Below are positions 26,301-39,644 of a stretch of DNA of 64,000 nt, piece by piece. The notes below the pieces were generated by a model. It was given only the letters and a program-made list of their open reading frames with translations, had not been told where the DNA came from and made no database searches. Numbering within the stretch: position 1 is the stretch's first letter; every line of letters begins with the position of its first letter. This stretch comes from Caprimulgus europaeus (Eukaryota; Chordata; Aves; Caprimulgiformes; Caprimulgidae), in NCBI GenBank assembly GCA_907165065.1, contig OU015525.1:6574537-6638536 (forward strand), read 5' to 3'. A program made the position numbers and the translations under genes.

Positions 26301-28593
26301 GTGATGATTGTTAAAGGAATTTAACCCAGTCAGTGGGTAACTCTAGGTCTGCTTTATTGATAACTCAGAGCTGGGCCATCACCTTAGTGAGTGGCAAAGG
26401 CATTGCAAAAATCAAGCTCTCCATATATGCTAAATTTAATGTCATACAATAGATATTATTTTCAAAGTTCTTGGCGTTTTCCCACGAACGCTCAGTTCCA
26501 AATTTCTCATTAATTTAAAATTATATAAAAGTCCACAGTGGTCTTCAAACACAGCTGATTCTTGTCATCATGTCTCAGTGCCTCTTCAGAAGTTGCAGCC
26601 CTCTGGTCCCATTCTGGTCACTGTATTCACTTATCTTCTTGAATAATCTTCCTGTCTGCTCACCTTTGCACATCTAAGAAAAACTTACAGGATGACATTT
26701 AACTTATGTCTATTTTAAAATATGTAATCTTTCACAATTCGCTTACTCCAAGTTAATCACTTGTTCTCTATAATTGCTATGTCTCTAGGTTCTATTATTC
26801 TTGTTGATTCAGCTGGATTGAGTTTAAACCAACCATGGACAGGGCTATACAAAGGACAAAGTGAGAAGCAGCATGGTTGCATGGTTTATAAGAATTATTA
26901 TTATTCTATTATTTCATAGTACCTGTTTCTAATTCTTCATCTTAACCATAATACTTCTATTAATCAATATAATTTCACCTATAAGCCTTTTCTTAGAGAG
27001 TCTTCCCCTTTTACAATGATGGCAGCACCTTACAAGTGATCCAGTACTTTGGAAGTGATGAGAATGATCATAGGCACTGCTTTTACAGAAGCTTATGACC
27101 AAACATGTACCATGTTGCTTTAGTAGCTTCCCATGGATATTTACTAGTGTCATCTTCAGTCCTCTTCTGGAAAATGCAAAGAGCTTGACTTAAAAACAGA
27201 CATGTTAGAAAAAAAAAAAGTACTAATGCCTTCCCAAGAATCACCTTTATATTTTTCATTAAACTGCTTATTAGATAAATTGATGATATTTCAATACTGA
27301 CAACATTCCCTACTGTGTTTACAGTGCTGATGTAATGTCTTCCTTCACTTCAGTATTATTTTGACTGATTCTTCCTCTATTTATAACCAAAATTTGTCCC
27401 ACACAGTGATCAGTGAATAAGAGGTGGTCAGAGCTCCTTCACAAGCCCCGTATTTTGAAGTGCTCTGATCACGTTCCTTTGGGAGGCACCTGTTTTCCCT
27501 TTCAATCTGGTAATCAGTGAGGGAAATAAAATTACAGAAACAGGTTGTTTGTTTGTTTGTTTGTTTGTTTTTAGTTTTGATTTTGTGGGTTTTTTTCAGA
27601 ACAATTATTCTATATTTGTTTTGAAAAGGGTACAAAGCATGCAAAATAAAATATAAATACAATGAAGACCTGTGTGTGTATGTCTATGTATTTAATTTTT
27701 CATTCACCCTAGCTAACCTTAGCTTCACATCATTCTTTCTGTCTTTAACAATGTTCATGCTGGTTTGAACTGACTGGCCAACTATTCACACCTCTCCTTT
27801 TTAAACTGGTGTCTTCAAAAGCATGGCGTTTCCTTTGATCCTGAGCTTTTGATCTAGGGAGATAGGCCTCAGCACAACATGCAGATTTAACTAGCACCCT
27901 CCTCAAGGCAAAATACCTTGTAAGAGTATCGCTTTACTTCGTGCTATTGTGTGGTTTTCTCTGGGCTTCCCACACACAGTCTGCTTTGCTTTGATGCTGT
28001 ATGCCCAGACAAGATTATCACACACATAACTAGATGGATATGTGATATACAGGTCTTATAAACACTATACAACTTCTTAGGCTGTGCAGAAATGCAAAAG
28101 AAGAAAGGATTAGTTGTATTCCTGTTGAAACAGGGGAGGAACAAAGAAAAAAAATTTAAAAACCAGTACTTTGTCAAGTAATAGCATTTTATTTTACCTT
28201 CATTTCTTCTAAATCATGGCCTGACATGAGCTAATGTAGAATTTATTACCTTGGAGGTATATCAGATGAGGAGCTTAGTAATTGTCCTTCTTTTCCTTCT
28301 CACAACTATAGACATATCTTACATCCATTGTATACATCTTATACCTCATCTTGTCATTCCAGTGTCAACATCTGCAATGTTTGTTTTGGAGGAGAGTGAA
28401 TGAAAAATCAGCAACCTTTTAATTCTGGAATGAACTCTTTTTGGAAAATGGTAGTGCTTAAGTGGATAGCCAGAAAGAAAACATAGTTTAAAATAATTGG
28501 TGTAATAAGCCAGTCAGTTGGGAAATTACTAACCAGGAGTGAGAACTGAGCCTTTTTCAGAAAGCTACAGCCTAATGCTTATCTGAGAACTTT
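20396..28593. other. Intronic sequence without recognised genes
   Basis: About 8.2 kb of AT-rich sequence. Simple features are an A-rich tract at about 21258-21294, an 18-bp tandem duplication at 21390-21425 (TAACTGTCACTAGTTCAT unit), a T run at 22508-22527, a long G/T-rich stretch at 22679-22791 and a (GTTT)n tract at 27545-27570. I saw no exon, CR1 or LTR. Confidence 0.55.
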
Positions 28594-29604
28594 ATAGAAT
28601 CATGAAATCATAGGGACATTTTGGTTTGACAAGACATTTAAGAACATTAAGTCCAACCATAAACCTTACACTGCCAAGTCTACCTCTAAATCATATCACT
28701 AAGAACCACATCTACATGTCTTTTAAATACCTCCAGGGATGGTGACTTAATCACTTCCATGGGCAGCTTGTGCCAGTGCTTGATAACCCTTTAAGTGAAG
28801 ACATTTTTCCTAATATCCCATTGAAAGCTCCCCTGGTGCAACTTCAGGCCATTTCTTCTTGTCCTATCACTTGTTACATGGGAGAAGAGACCAACCCCCA
28901 TCTCTTTACACCCTCCTTTAAGGTAGTTGTAGAGGGTAATAAGGTCTCTCCTCAGCCTTCTTTTCTCCAGACTAAACAACCCCAGTTCTTTCAGCTTCTC
29001 CTCATAAGACTTGTTCTGCAGACCCTTCACCAGCTTCACTGCTTTTCTTTGGACCAGCTCCAGCACCAAAATGTCTTTCTGTGACTGAGGGGTCCAAAAC
29101 TGGACACGATATCCAAGGTGTGGCCCTACCAGTGTCAAGTGCAGGGGGATGATCACTTCCCTACTCCTGCTGGCCACCCTATTTCTGGTACAAGCTAGGA
29201 CACTCTTGGCTTTCTTGGCCACCTGGGCACACTGCTGGCTCAGATTCAGCCAACTCTACACCAAGACCCCCAGGTCCTTTTCCACTAGACAGCTTTCCAG
29301 CCACTCTTCCCCAAGCCTGTAATGTTGCATGGGGTTGCTGTGACCCAAGTGTAGGACCCACCACTTGGCCTTATTGAACTTCATGCCATTGGCCTCAGCC
29401 CATCAATCCAGCCTGTCCAGATCCCTCTGCAGGGCCTTCCTACCCTCAAGCAGATCAACACTCCCGTCCAACTTGGTGTTGTCTGCAAACCTACTGAGGG
29501 TGCACTCGAGCCCCTCATCCTGACCATTGATAAAGGTGTTAAACAGAACTGGCCCCAGTACTGAGCCCTGGGGAACACCACCACTTGTGACTGGCCATCA
29601 GCTG
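28594..29604 (-). mobile_element. CR1 LINE, about 1 kb, divergent subfamily
   Basis: The tail (ATAGAATCATGAAATCATAG) is followed by a 3' region of a different CR1 subfamily (GTCCAACCATAAACC, TTTTAAATACCTCCAGGGATGG). ORF2 sequence then follows. On the - strand it reads [40 protein letters not shown] and the GAVLFNTF-type RT end near 29540. It is frameshifted and 5'-truncated. It resembles the copy at 32622-33353 more than the other CR1s. Confidence 0.93.
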
Positions 29605-29820
29605 TTTCATGTATCAAACTCCTCATCATTCCTGCTTCATTGAAAAAAATGGTCAAATCTTTGAGTGCCATGGAAATTACTGGTTAGCAGATACGGAGAA
29701 ATTCTCCACTCTGCAGTCTGAGATGGATGTCCTCTTAAAGCCCTGTCTGCTTCAGATAGGGTTTACACTGGTGTATTAAATGGTGACAGTTTGGAAGCTT
29801 TTGCAAAGCTCCTTGAGTAA

Positions 29821-29868
29821 GGTCTGACCTCCTGAGGTCACTTCCAACCTGATTTATTCTATGATTCA
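29821..29868 (+). mobile_element. CR1 LINE 3' tip
   Basis: GGTCTGACCTCCTGAGGTCA, CTTCCAACCTGATTTATTCT and ATGATTCA match the last 50 bp of a CR1 on the + strand. Only this tip remains. It lies about 660 bp before the FAM135B ATG exon. Confidence 0.75.
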
Positions 29869-30531
29869 ATTAATGCATAAGGTATTATCTATAAATGCTT
29901 TAATGCTTCAAAATTTTCATCTGGCTGTTGTGACCTCCTAGGTGCTTTGATTGCCAGCATTTTCCTTTGAAGAATCCTTTCCATTCCTTAATCTTGAAAT
30001 TATTCATATTCCCTCAGAAGTGTCCCTTCTGGTACTTTAGTTAAGTCATAGGAGGGGTTAAAAGCAGGAGAATTCTGAATTCTGCTCTCATCTGTCTAGG
30101 GTTTTTGTCTTTTTGGCCTGTGCTTTTACAGAAATGAGCTGTGCTGACCCTGGATATCTGCCATTTGGTAAAACGGGAAGAAAAAAATCAATTTCCCATA
30201 CAAGAATAGCAAGAGACTTAATTAAAATTTGCTTTGAGTCTTGCACATAATATGTTATTTACTTTTTGCTTCTTATACTTTCCATAATATTATCATTCTG
30301 TCCTCAGGCTTAATTAGACTTTTTACCATTCTTAATTACTGCTTTGATCTGACTTTTAGCATGTCTTCCTGAAGATGGAGTCCAATAATTGGAATAATTC
30401 CAGTTAATTTCAGTCGATTTCAAGCTTTGCATGAACCCCAAGATGCCTAACAAAATGTAGTAATCCATTCATGGATATGTTAAGTAAAATACTTCCAGTG
30501 TTTATAATGTCTTTATATATGTATTTTTTAG

Positions 30532-30628
<97 letters not shown>

Positions 30629-31049
30629 TGAGTTGATGTTTCCATTAATTTGGAGCTGATTACAGAGGGGTAGTTTACAGAACAGTTAAACTCCCAAACA
30701 GATTCTTTTCTGCCAAAAGCAGTTGTATTTCATGCAATCTCCAGGGCAGGGAAGGATGTCATTGGACTTTCATTGCTGTCAAGGAAGATCAATGTACAGT
30801 ACTTTCATCATAAAGTCACACTGACTGACTTGATTTTGTAATACAATGCTGTAATGCTCCGAATTATTTTAAGCATCTGTTCAGATATAAGCACAACAGA
30901 TGCTTTAAATGTTTCTGAACTGGTGTTGAGCCTCTGTGCTAAATGATATCTGTGTTGAACTATAATGAAAACATATTCATTATATGTGAGAAGTGGTGGT
31001 TGAGAAGTGGAGAAGCCTAACCAAGTGTGAGTTGTTACTGTTTGGACTC

Positions 31050-31561
31050 ACACAGAATCAAAGAATGGTGGGGGTTGGAAGGGACCTCTGGAGATCATCT
31101 AGTCCAATCCCCCTGCCAAAGCAGGTTCACCCAGAGCAGGTTGCACAGGAAAGCATCCAGGCAGGTTTTGAACATCTCCAGAGATGAAGACTCCACAACC
31201 TCTCTGGGCAGCCTGTCCCGGTGCTCTGGCACCCTCACAGTAAAGAAGTTTTTCCTCATGTTTAAGCAGAACCTCCTGTGTTCCAGCTGGTGCCCATTGC
31301 CCCTTGTCCTATTGCTGGCCACCACTGAAGAGTCTGGACCCATCCTATTGACACCACCCTTTTAGATATTTATAAACATTAAGTCTTCTCAGTCTCCTCC
31401 AGGCTAAACAGTCCCAGCTGTCTCAGTCTTTCCTCATCAGAAAGATGCTCCAGCCCCTTAATCTTCTTTGTAGCCTCTGCTGGACTCTTTCCAGAAGTTC
31501 CCTGTCTCTCTTGAACTGGGGGCCCAGAACTGGACAAAATATTCCAGATGTGGCCTCACCA
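31050..31561 (-). mobile_element. CR1 LINE 3' fragment
   Basis: The tail (CACAGAATCAAAGAATGG) is followed by TGGGGGTTGGAAGGGACC, CCCCTGCCAAAGCAGG and the ORF2 C-terminus, which on the - strand reads [15 protein letters not shown] and [19 protein letters not shown]. It ends abruptly after CCAGATGTGGCCTCACCA. It lies 420 bp inside the large intron, in antisense orientation to FAM135B. Confidence 0.95.
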
Positions 31562-32621
31562 CGTGTTTTTCAGTGAGGAAAAGATAAAATACTAAAATGC
31601 TTTTTGAGGAGACCAGAAGACCCAGATGGGTCAAAAGAATGTACTTCATGGACAACAGTGGCTCTACTGGAATATGATTGTCTTTCATCTGTGAGGGTTA
31701 ATGTATACAGCACACTAGATGTTCTCTTTTGAGTCTTAGATTGGCACACGGGTGGTTCATAGCTGATTTGTACATCCCAAGCATCATTTCAAGAAAGAAA
31801 ACTAAGGAATTGTTTCAGGTATAAGTATGGATTAGGTAGAGCTGTTTCCATCTGTATACCAACTTTTTGTTCTCTGTTTTTACTGTGATGAACTATGTGG
31901 GAAACATACTGTGAACTTCACTGAAGGGAAATATTATTTCATTTTAACAACTGACATCTGCCATTATATTCATGTTTACAGGTGAATATCCACCAACTTC
32001 ATGTTAGAAAGAATGCTGACTGTACCAAGTACTTGTGTTAAACAGGAAAAAAAAATCCTCTGTGCTTGAGATGTTTGGTTTATCTAAGTCCCCCATGTAT
32101 TCTAGTCCTTACATCTTAGAAGACAGACCTGCCTGGTTTATGTCGTATTAGTCTGCTTTTGCATTCAATAATTTCTGTAAAATACTTTCTTTGGCTTTGA
32201 CCAATCTCTGGTGTGGGGGTAAATCAGCACTAATACAGGTAATATATTCTTCTGTCACACTAATGAGTTCCTAATTATGCTTGATTTTTTCCCTACTGGT
32301 GCTTACCTTGCTTTACTGATTAATATTCCAAACACATGGTACTATAGGTTATACTGCACTAATTTGTTTACAGTAATTTTTCTTTCTACATATCCTGCAT
32401 AGTATTACATTTGTTTTCCTTCTATAGTTTTAACCTTTGCATTTCCAAAGAAAATATCTGCTATTGTGTCTTATATTTGCTGATCAATATGCTCTGGCTG
32501 ATTTTATTTACTCAGCAGCGCCTATCACTGTAACATGAAAGTATGAAAGAAAGGAGTAGAAGAGCTTGACAAATTTCGTTTTAACTTGGGCACACTTTTT
32601 ATATTTTCCCCTATTGCCATT

Positions 32622-33353
32622 CATAGAATCATGGAATTGTAGTGGTTGGAAGAGACCTTTAAGATCATTGAGTCCAACCATAAACCTCACACTACCAGTT
32701 CCCTTCTAAACTGTGTCCCTAAGCACCTCGCCTACCCATGTTTTAAATACCACCAGGGAAGGTGACTCCACCACCTCCCTGGGCAGCCTGTGCCAATGCT
32801 TGACTACCCTTTTGGTGAAGAACTTTTTCCTCATATCCAAGTAAACCTCCCCTGTCACAACTTGAGTATGTTTCCTCTTTTCCTACCGCTTGTTACTTGG
32901 GAGAAGAGACCAACCCTCACCTCTCTCCACCCTCCTTTCAGGTAGTTGTAGAGAGCGAGAAAGTCTCACCTCAGCCTCCTTTTCTCCAGACTAAACAACC
33001 CCAGTTCCCTCATCCTCTTCTCATAAGACTTTTTCTCCAGGCCCTTCACTGGAGCTTCATTGCCCTTCTCTGGACACGCTCCAGCACCTCAACATCTTTC
33101 CTGTAGTGAGGTGCCCAAAACTGAACCCAGCACTCGAGGTGCGGTCTCACCAGTGCTGAGTACAGGGACACAATCACTTCCCTGATCCTTCTGGCCACAC
33201 TATTGCTGATACAAGCCAGGATGCCATTGGCCTTCTTGGCCACCTAGGCACAGTGCTGGCTCATGTTCAGTCGTCTATCGACCAACACTGCCAGGTCCTT
33301 TTCTGCTGGGCAGCTCTCCAGCCACTGCTCCCCAAGCCTGTAACGTTGCATTG
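32622..33353 (-). mobile_element. CR1 LINE, divergent subfamily
   Basis: It starts with the tail TTCATAGAATCATGGAATTG. The 3' region resembles the 28594 copy (GAGTCCAACCATAAACC, CCACCAGGGAAGGTGACTCC). On the - strand the ORF2 remnant reads [20 protein letters not shown], then [18 protein letters not shown] and [10 protein letters not shown]. It is truncated near 33353 inside the RT/thumb coding region. Confidence 0.93.
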
Positions 33354-33676
33354 TTGATGCTCACTATAGACATTTGAGATATTTTGGATTGACATATGGT
33401 CTTCCTAGAGAACAGGGTGGTAGAAGTAATCATGAAGGGAATTTTTTATTTAACTAGTGTTTTTTCTTCCTTCAGTGCTTTGTAAATTGAATCTATATCA
33501 TTCTGTCCTGATGAAGGCCAGAAGAGTGATTTAGGAAAAGTTGTCCATCAGGATAGCAGCAGAGCTGAAATAAATCTTAATTCCCAGCATGCTGTGTTTT
33601 GTAACAACAAAAGCAAGAACAAAAATTAAGACCATTAATAATAATTTATGTTGTCTATTTTTCCTCTTAATACTTT

Positions 33677-33679
<3 letters not shown>

Positions 33680-33718
<39 letters not shown>
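33680..33718. repeat. Uninterrupted A39 homopolymer
   Basis: Thirty-nine consecutive A residues. No processed-gene or SINE body was recognised immediately upstream, so it looks like a slippage-expanded A tract. Its exact length should be distrusted, because homopolymers of this size are often misassembled. Confidence 0.95.
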
Positions 33719-33720
<2 letters not shown>

Positions 33721-35389
33721 CTATATCTCCACAAATACATAGCAGTCCTGCTACTGTATGCCTAATTCACATAAAGTTGAAATTCCTGGGTTGTAACTGC
33801 CACTGTGCAAAAATAAGGACAGTGTCTTGCAAAAAAACTTAGTCTTGGCTACCTGTCCTTCTAAAGACAATACTTCTAGGGAGAGCATGACTGGGCCAGC
33901 AGTGAGACCTTTTGGAGAAGAGCACTCCATGTAAAGGAATGAATAAATCAATAAGGTCTAGCAAGAGAATCTTGGAAGAATCGGCCCTTCTGGATCCGTT
34001 AGGTGATGATTAATAATAAAACTTGACTAAGGACATGATCTGCTGGCCGTAAGCCACATGTGCTTTACAGTGTTAGGCCTTCAGTAGTGGTCCTGTTGTA
34101 TTTTTGATTGCACTGGGAGCTATTTTGAATTCTGTATGCACACATAGCCAATTGTGACCTCTTCCTCCCCACAAGAAATGGAAATTCCTTAATCTATCTG
34201 AATTTCTCCCTGTGATATTTGAATCATGTTTTTTAACCTGTATGAATGGTTAATATTGGGTGAATATTGAAAAGAGACTCCAATATAAAAATAATCGAGA
34301 GTTTTTTGGTAAATATTTGTTATGGTTTTATGTTTTTGGGATATATAATAGGAAAAGTTATTGGTAAATTATGTATTGCAGGTAGTTTACTTTAGTCAGT
34401 TAGTGTTAAATTTATCTTATTTTAAAGGACAAACATAACAGTGTCAGTATTTATAGACATCAAAGGTTAAATTCTCTAGGTGCTTCTATGATGGAAGAAA
34501 GAACCATTTCTTGGGTCAAACCAAAGGATTTCCAATGCTGTTTGGTGACAGGGTTCTAAAGGTTGAGTAATAAGTAATGCAATTTCTGGAAAAAAATACA
34601 TTTTTAAGTTTTCTGTTCTTAATTCTCTCCATCATGTGCTGCTTAATAACTGGTGACAGATATTTTCTCTAGTGAAATTAGCTAACTGATTCTGATTTTC
34701 CTTAATAGAGTAGGAAATAAAATTATCCCTGACTGCCAGAGATCAATTAATTGATTTGTCTATTTCTGTCAGAAGCAATCCTTCTGCACCTTTTTTTTTT
34801 TTCTTAAAGCTTTTCAAAATCTATTTGACAGTGAAAAAAAACAACCCCACAACTACTGTGTTCACTGGATAAGCAACTTGCAGAGTCTGTAAGAGAATAG
34901 AGGGCACAAAGGTGAAATAGTGACTTAATAATGCTGGGATTCTGACAATGTATTATAAAATCAGGATCAAGATATGTCATTAGTTACCAATCACAGGACT
35001 AAATCAGCTGTTTTCACTCCTCAAATTCCAGGCTGCAATTTGTAAGTGTTTAACACTTACACTGGTTGTTTGTGTGTGTAAAGGGTGGTGCTGATTAAAA
35101 ATGTGTGGAATAATGAAGTCCATCTTATTCTAAAATGAATTCAACATTGCCTTGGGGAAAAGATCAGTGGTCTCAGAGTTTTTAAAACCTACAAGTATCA
35201 GACCAAGTATCAGTAGTATTCAGAGGTGTTGAAAACATGATATTTTGCTTTAATGACAAAGTCTTTATGTGTCAAAACATCCCTGTTGCCTACCAAATTG
35301 ACAATAGTGTTTCATTGTACTTAGTCATGAAATCATCCCCTTCAGACACACAATGCAGCATCTCCTTTCCTCAGCAAACTGAACAGAGT
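33719..35389. other. Intronic sequence with one dispersed-repeat motif
   Basis: AT-rich and apparently unique, except for GCAGAGTCTGTAAGAGAATA at 34880-34899. This repeats a motif found at 18303-18324, with 17 identical bases, and similarity extends a little on each side. The parent repeat family is unknown. Confidence 0.5.
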
Positions 35390-35780
35390 GTGAGGGGGAA
35401 AGGAGCAGCAGAGACAATGTGTGATGAACTGCCCACAGCCCCCATTCCCCATCCTCTATGCGCCACTGTGAGGGAGGAGGTAGAGAATTCAGAAATAAAG
35501 TTAATCCCAGGAAGAAGAGAGGGGTGGGGGGAAGGTGTTTTAAGATTTAATTTTTATTTTCTCATTTTCCTACTCTGACTTTGATTGATAATAAATTAAA
35601 CATATTTCCCCAAGTCGAGTCTGTTTTGCCCATGACAGTAATTGGTGAATGATCTCTCCCTGTCCTTCTCCTGACCCACGAGCCTTTCGTTATATTTTCT
35701 CTCCCCTGTCCAGCTGAGGAGGGGAGAGATAGAGCAGCTTTGGTGGGTACCTGGCATCCAGCCAGGGTCAACCTACCACA
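35390..35780 (-). mobile_element. Retroviral LTR fragment, long-LTR family, partial
   Basis: On the - strand it begins TGTGGTAGGTTGACCCTGG and runs about 390 bp. It closely follows the first part of the nearly whole LTR at 61173. It stops where that LTR continues, so it is a partial solo LTR fossil. No internal retroviral sequence is attached. It is moderately diverged from the 61173 copy, so it is not among the youngest insertions. The inner boundary is approximate. Confidence 0.85.
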
Positions 35781-36247
35781 CTAATCTAACAGATTGAATA
35801 ACCAAGGCAAAGTCATAGAAGTAGTACAATCTAGTTTCAAAAATAAAAGGCCTGGATAGATAGTACCCAGGACCCTGAGGTAAAGTTTACCATGACAGAT
35901 GTGGCAGAGACCCTTAGCGTGTCCTCTCTGAAATGCAGCTGGTGTACACTGATGAAAACTGTGCCTTGTCTGCTGGAGCTCCTTCTGTGACCTACTGCAG
36001 TCAGTTCCTTTTGCATCTTTTCATCCATTTTTATGTCATAATTGCTGATTGTACAATTAACCAGATGGTGTAAAATCAAGTGACAACATTATGCAGAGAA
36101 TATGCATGTCCACCTGTTGCATATAAGTGTGTCACACTACAATGGTTCAGTGAGTAGCAAAGAAAGGAGAGGTGAACATACACAGACACATGTTAGCAGT
36201 TAGGTGACAGCTTCTTGTAGAGTATGTCTCACTATCCTTTGATGAAA

Positions 36248-36342
36248 GATAGAAATATATATAGATATAGATGATATATAGATGATATAGATGATATAAA
36301 TATATAGACAGAGATAGAGATAGAGATAGAGATATCTCTATA
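36248..36342. repeat. GATA/GATATA compound microsatellite
   Basis: Runs of ATAGAT and GATATA pass into GAGATA units and end in GATATCTCTATA. It is a typical slippage tract and probably length-variable between individuals. Confidence 0.9.
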
Positions 36343-36784
36343 ACTTGTCTGTCTGGCCTGCAGCTTGAGACTGTCCCTATACCATAACAGGTGTGATTGA
36401 TACTCTTACTATCTCTGCATAGGAGATACCCTCTTGCTCTGATATCCTAATACCAATTGTTCTGAACTACAGAAATGTCATCATGAGGGAATTGCTACAA
36501 AACGCTGCACATTGTCTTCTCAGCCCCACAGGTTACTGTGAGCATGTTGAACACCAAATCATATAGAAAGCCAGTGTAGGAAGCAGAGGATAACTTAACT
36601 TTCTGTTTTCAGAATGTTTTGCAGCCTCTGACCAGAATTTAGACAAGGGTTCTTAAGCTCAGGATTGAATATCATGATCAACAATTTTGGTTGGTTTTGT
36701 TTGGGTTTTTTTGTTTGGTTGGTTTTTGGGTTTTTTGAGCAAAATAGAACTTTATGTCAAAAAAGGAAAATGCACGTGCATGAA

Positions 36785-37052
36785 GGATGAGAGGAAATGG
36801 CCTCAAGTGGCACCAAGGGAAGTTTAGATTGGATATTAGGAAGAATTTCTTTACTGAAAATGTTATCAGGTATAGGAATGGGTTGCCCAGGGTAGTGGTG
36901 GAGTTCCCATCCCTTCAGGTATTTAAGAGTCATCTAGACATAGTACTTAGGGCCATGGTTTAGTTGGGGACTTGTCAGTGTTAGGTTAACAATTGGACTT
37001 AATGATCATATAGGTCTTTTCCAGTTGAGCCAATTCTGTGTGATTCCATGTG
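36785..37052 (+). mobile_element. CR1 LINE 3' fragment, old
   Basis: It reads GAGGAAATGGCCTCAAGTGG, TTTAGATTGGATATTAGGAA, GGGTTGCCCAGGGTAGTGG and TTGGACTTAATGATCATATA. It ends in degenerate tail sequence (TTCTGTGTGATTCCATG). It is sense to FAM135B, short and diverged. Confidence 0.88.
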
Positions 37053-37971
37053 AAGGATGATCCCTTTTCTGGGACCTGACTGGAGAAGTGCAGTGAACTC
37101 CTTAAAGGATAGGGGATCATCTCCAAGGGTAAGACATCTTAGAACTAATCTGGCATTTCTGAGAAGACCACACAATAGAGTGTTTGTATGTGCAATGAGT
37201 ATAGAATTAAAGTAGGAAACACTCTACTGCTCAAGTTTCTACACAAGGAGAGAGAATAAAAAGAAAATTGTATGACAGACATTGGTCTTTGTGGAAGCAC
37301 TACTGAGGGTTTCTCAGATATTGATGATGAGTATCATACAAGAATCTCATACTAAATGGGATTTAAAAAAAAAAAAAAGAAAATCTTGCCATCTGGTGTA
37401 TTCATGTACAAGTTTGTAACTGAAGAAAGTTGTAAAATGTTTGATGTTTAGACAAAGCTAGTACCATAGCGGGATGGGCACTTTGCAGGGATAGTGATCT
37501 TGTCAGCAAGAGGTTGTGGAAGACGAATAAAATAATACAAACATCTATATCTCAGAAAATAGAGGGATTACACTGGTCTTCCAGCCTCAGCTTTCAACAC
37601 TGATAAGTACTCAGGAAATCAATTAAAATGATATGGCATTTTATGTTAATTAGGCTTCTATACCTGCCTTAAAAACCACTGACTTTAATGTGAGTCTCTC
37701 CATTGGCTTGTTGGATTGTGTCACCTCTGATTTAGAGGCTGGCAAGCAACACATCTTTGTAACTCTTGCTTTCAAAGTAGCTTCTTTGTGATACTCAATA
37801 TTAAGCAAGGTCATTTCTATTAAGTTTTCTCTGTCAGAGTTTGTAGCTGAGCCTTTGGCAATCTCTATGCTTTCAATGCAGGTCTTACTTGTTTTTTTTA
37901 AAGCCATGTTTCCTGGAGTTAGGCAGATAGACAAGAAATTCTTGTCATATCTAACATTAACCTTTTAATGC

Positions 37972-38578
37972 TGTCCTGGTTTGCTAGGATAGAGTTAATT
38001 TTATTCTTAGTAGTTAGAATAGCTGTGTTTTAGTTTCAGTGTAGGATTTGTTATGAGAAGAATGTTGACAAAGTACTGATGTTAATAGTTGCTGCTGGAG
38101 CCCGTGGCCATAATGTTTGGCTGGTTTGCAAGTGCTAAGGACTCGGAGGGGAGAAGCGTAGTGAATAGCAAAACCTGCAATTGATGTTTGGATGTGCCAG
38201 TGAGATATTCCATATCATGTCACATCATGTTCAGTATATTAACTAGAGTTGACTGGAAGACAGAGGTATTCTCTTAGGGATCGCTCAGGCTCGAGCTTCC
38301 GGGTTTTGGTTTCGAGACTGTCTCAGCTCCAGGATCATTACCTGACACACGACAGGCATCAGTCAGCAGCTCGTGAGCAATTGTACTGTGCATCACTCCT
38401 TTGTATATTCTGTTATTACTGTTGTTATCATTATAATTTTATTTTCATTACTAAATTGTTTTTATCTCACCCTGTGAGTCTCCTTGCCCTTACCCTTCCA
38501 GTTCTCTACTTCTTGCAGGGGGTAGAGTGAGAGAGCAGACTGGGTTTGGCTGCAAGCCAAAAGGGTGAAACCACATCA
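37972..38578 (+). mobile_element. Solo retroviral LTR with 5-bp target duplication
   Basis: The 607-bp block starts TGTCCTGGTTTGCTAGGATA and ends ACCACATCA. It is flanked on both sides by the perfect 5-bp repeat AATGC (37967-37971 and 38579-38583). The opening, the GCAATTGTACTGTGCATCAC block and the ending match an LTR family I know as abundant in neoavian birds. A 5-bp duplication fits an ERVL-like class. No internal viral sequence remains, so it is a solo LTR left by recombination. It looks whole as an LTR. Confidence 0.9.
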
Positions 38579-39644
38579 AATGCTCATGATTGCTATGAAA
38601 ACTGTGGAAGGTTGTATCCCAAAGCTTCACAAAATAGTTTCATATTTATTAGTTTTAAAAAATATTAACTCCAGGTTCCATTCAGTTGTTAAATAATCCC
38701 TTGTTGGTAATCCAGTCAGTGCTGGAAGAGTGTAAAAGAAGTGTGTTCCTTGCAAGCCTTTTAAAAAAAAAAAAAAAATCAAAAGAAAAAACCCAAACTT
38801 GGCTAACTTTTGCCTTTAGTTGACCACAAAATAAACCTTTGCTCTCTTAACATCTGGATACTACTTCCTCTAAAGAAAGCAAATATTACCCCAATTCAAG
38901 TGACATTTACATTGCTGCTTTGATGACTTTCTGAGTGAGTTATGTCAGAAAGCAGCCTCAATTTCACCCAACATGATTTACATTTATAGGAGCTGCTCTT
39001 CAAATGTTGACTGCAGTTCCTAATTCATAGACTAACAGGTAGACTCACGTCTACCACTGGGAATTGCTCACCTGTGTGTGTGTGTGTGTAGGTGAAGAGA
39101 GTCTAAACCTTCAGGCCTGTGCAAGGATACATGCGTACATGCAGCAACATTTTTTTTCCTTAAGAACAAGTGAAATTATGCATTTTTAAAGCACTAAACT
39201 TAAGTAAAATAAGCCAGAAACATGAACCCAGCATAGATTGTGTCAGTGCAATTATTCTAAACAAGAAAGTGTGCCAGAAATTAGTGAATGAGCAGTTCTG
39301 GTAATAAAATGACTATGAGATCCCTCAAAAAAACACTGTGTTCCCTGTGTGTAATTTTTAGGGAATGGGAAATTATTTTACAAGTTTTAATGTGAGGGTG
39401 ATTGTGGTGCTTTGCAGCTCTTTTTGGCACTTTTCCTCTCTAAAGCACTTTGCAAACAGCAACTAATTGAGGCAGATGAAGTTATCTGTGTTCAGAATGT
39501 GTTATCACATTGTTACACACTGTGCATATCCCTGGAGGAAGCATGGCATAATCACCACCAGCAAAGCTTGTCTTTAAATATAGGACAAGCTGTTGAGAGA
39601 AGAGCTAGACCTGGTCCTTTCTTATAGTTCATGGTTGAGAGGAG

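Larger units (their letters stand above)
1..30531 (+). other. FAM135B: Probable 5' non-coding intron of FAM135B
   Basis: The ATG exon at 30532 starts at a splice acceptor, so at least one 5' non-coding exon must lie upstream. I found no CpG-island promoter or convincing non-coding exon here, so this stretch is inferred to be intron. It is AT-rich and carries the CR1 copies listed separately. Open frames in it are short, lack recognisable domains and look like chance. A small untranslated exon could be present without being visible by eye. Confidence 0.6.
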
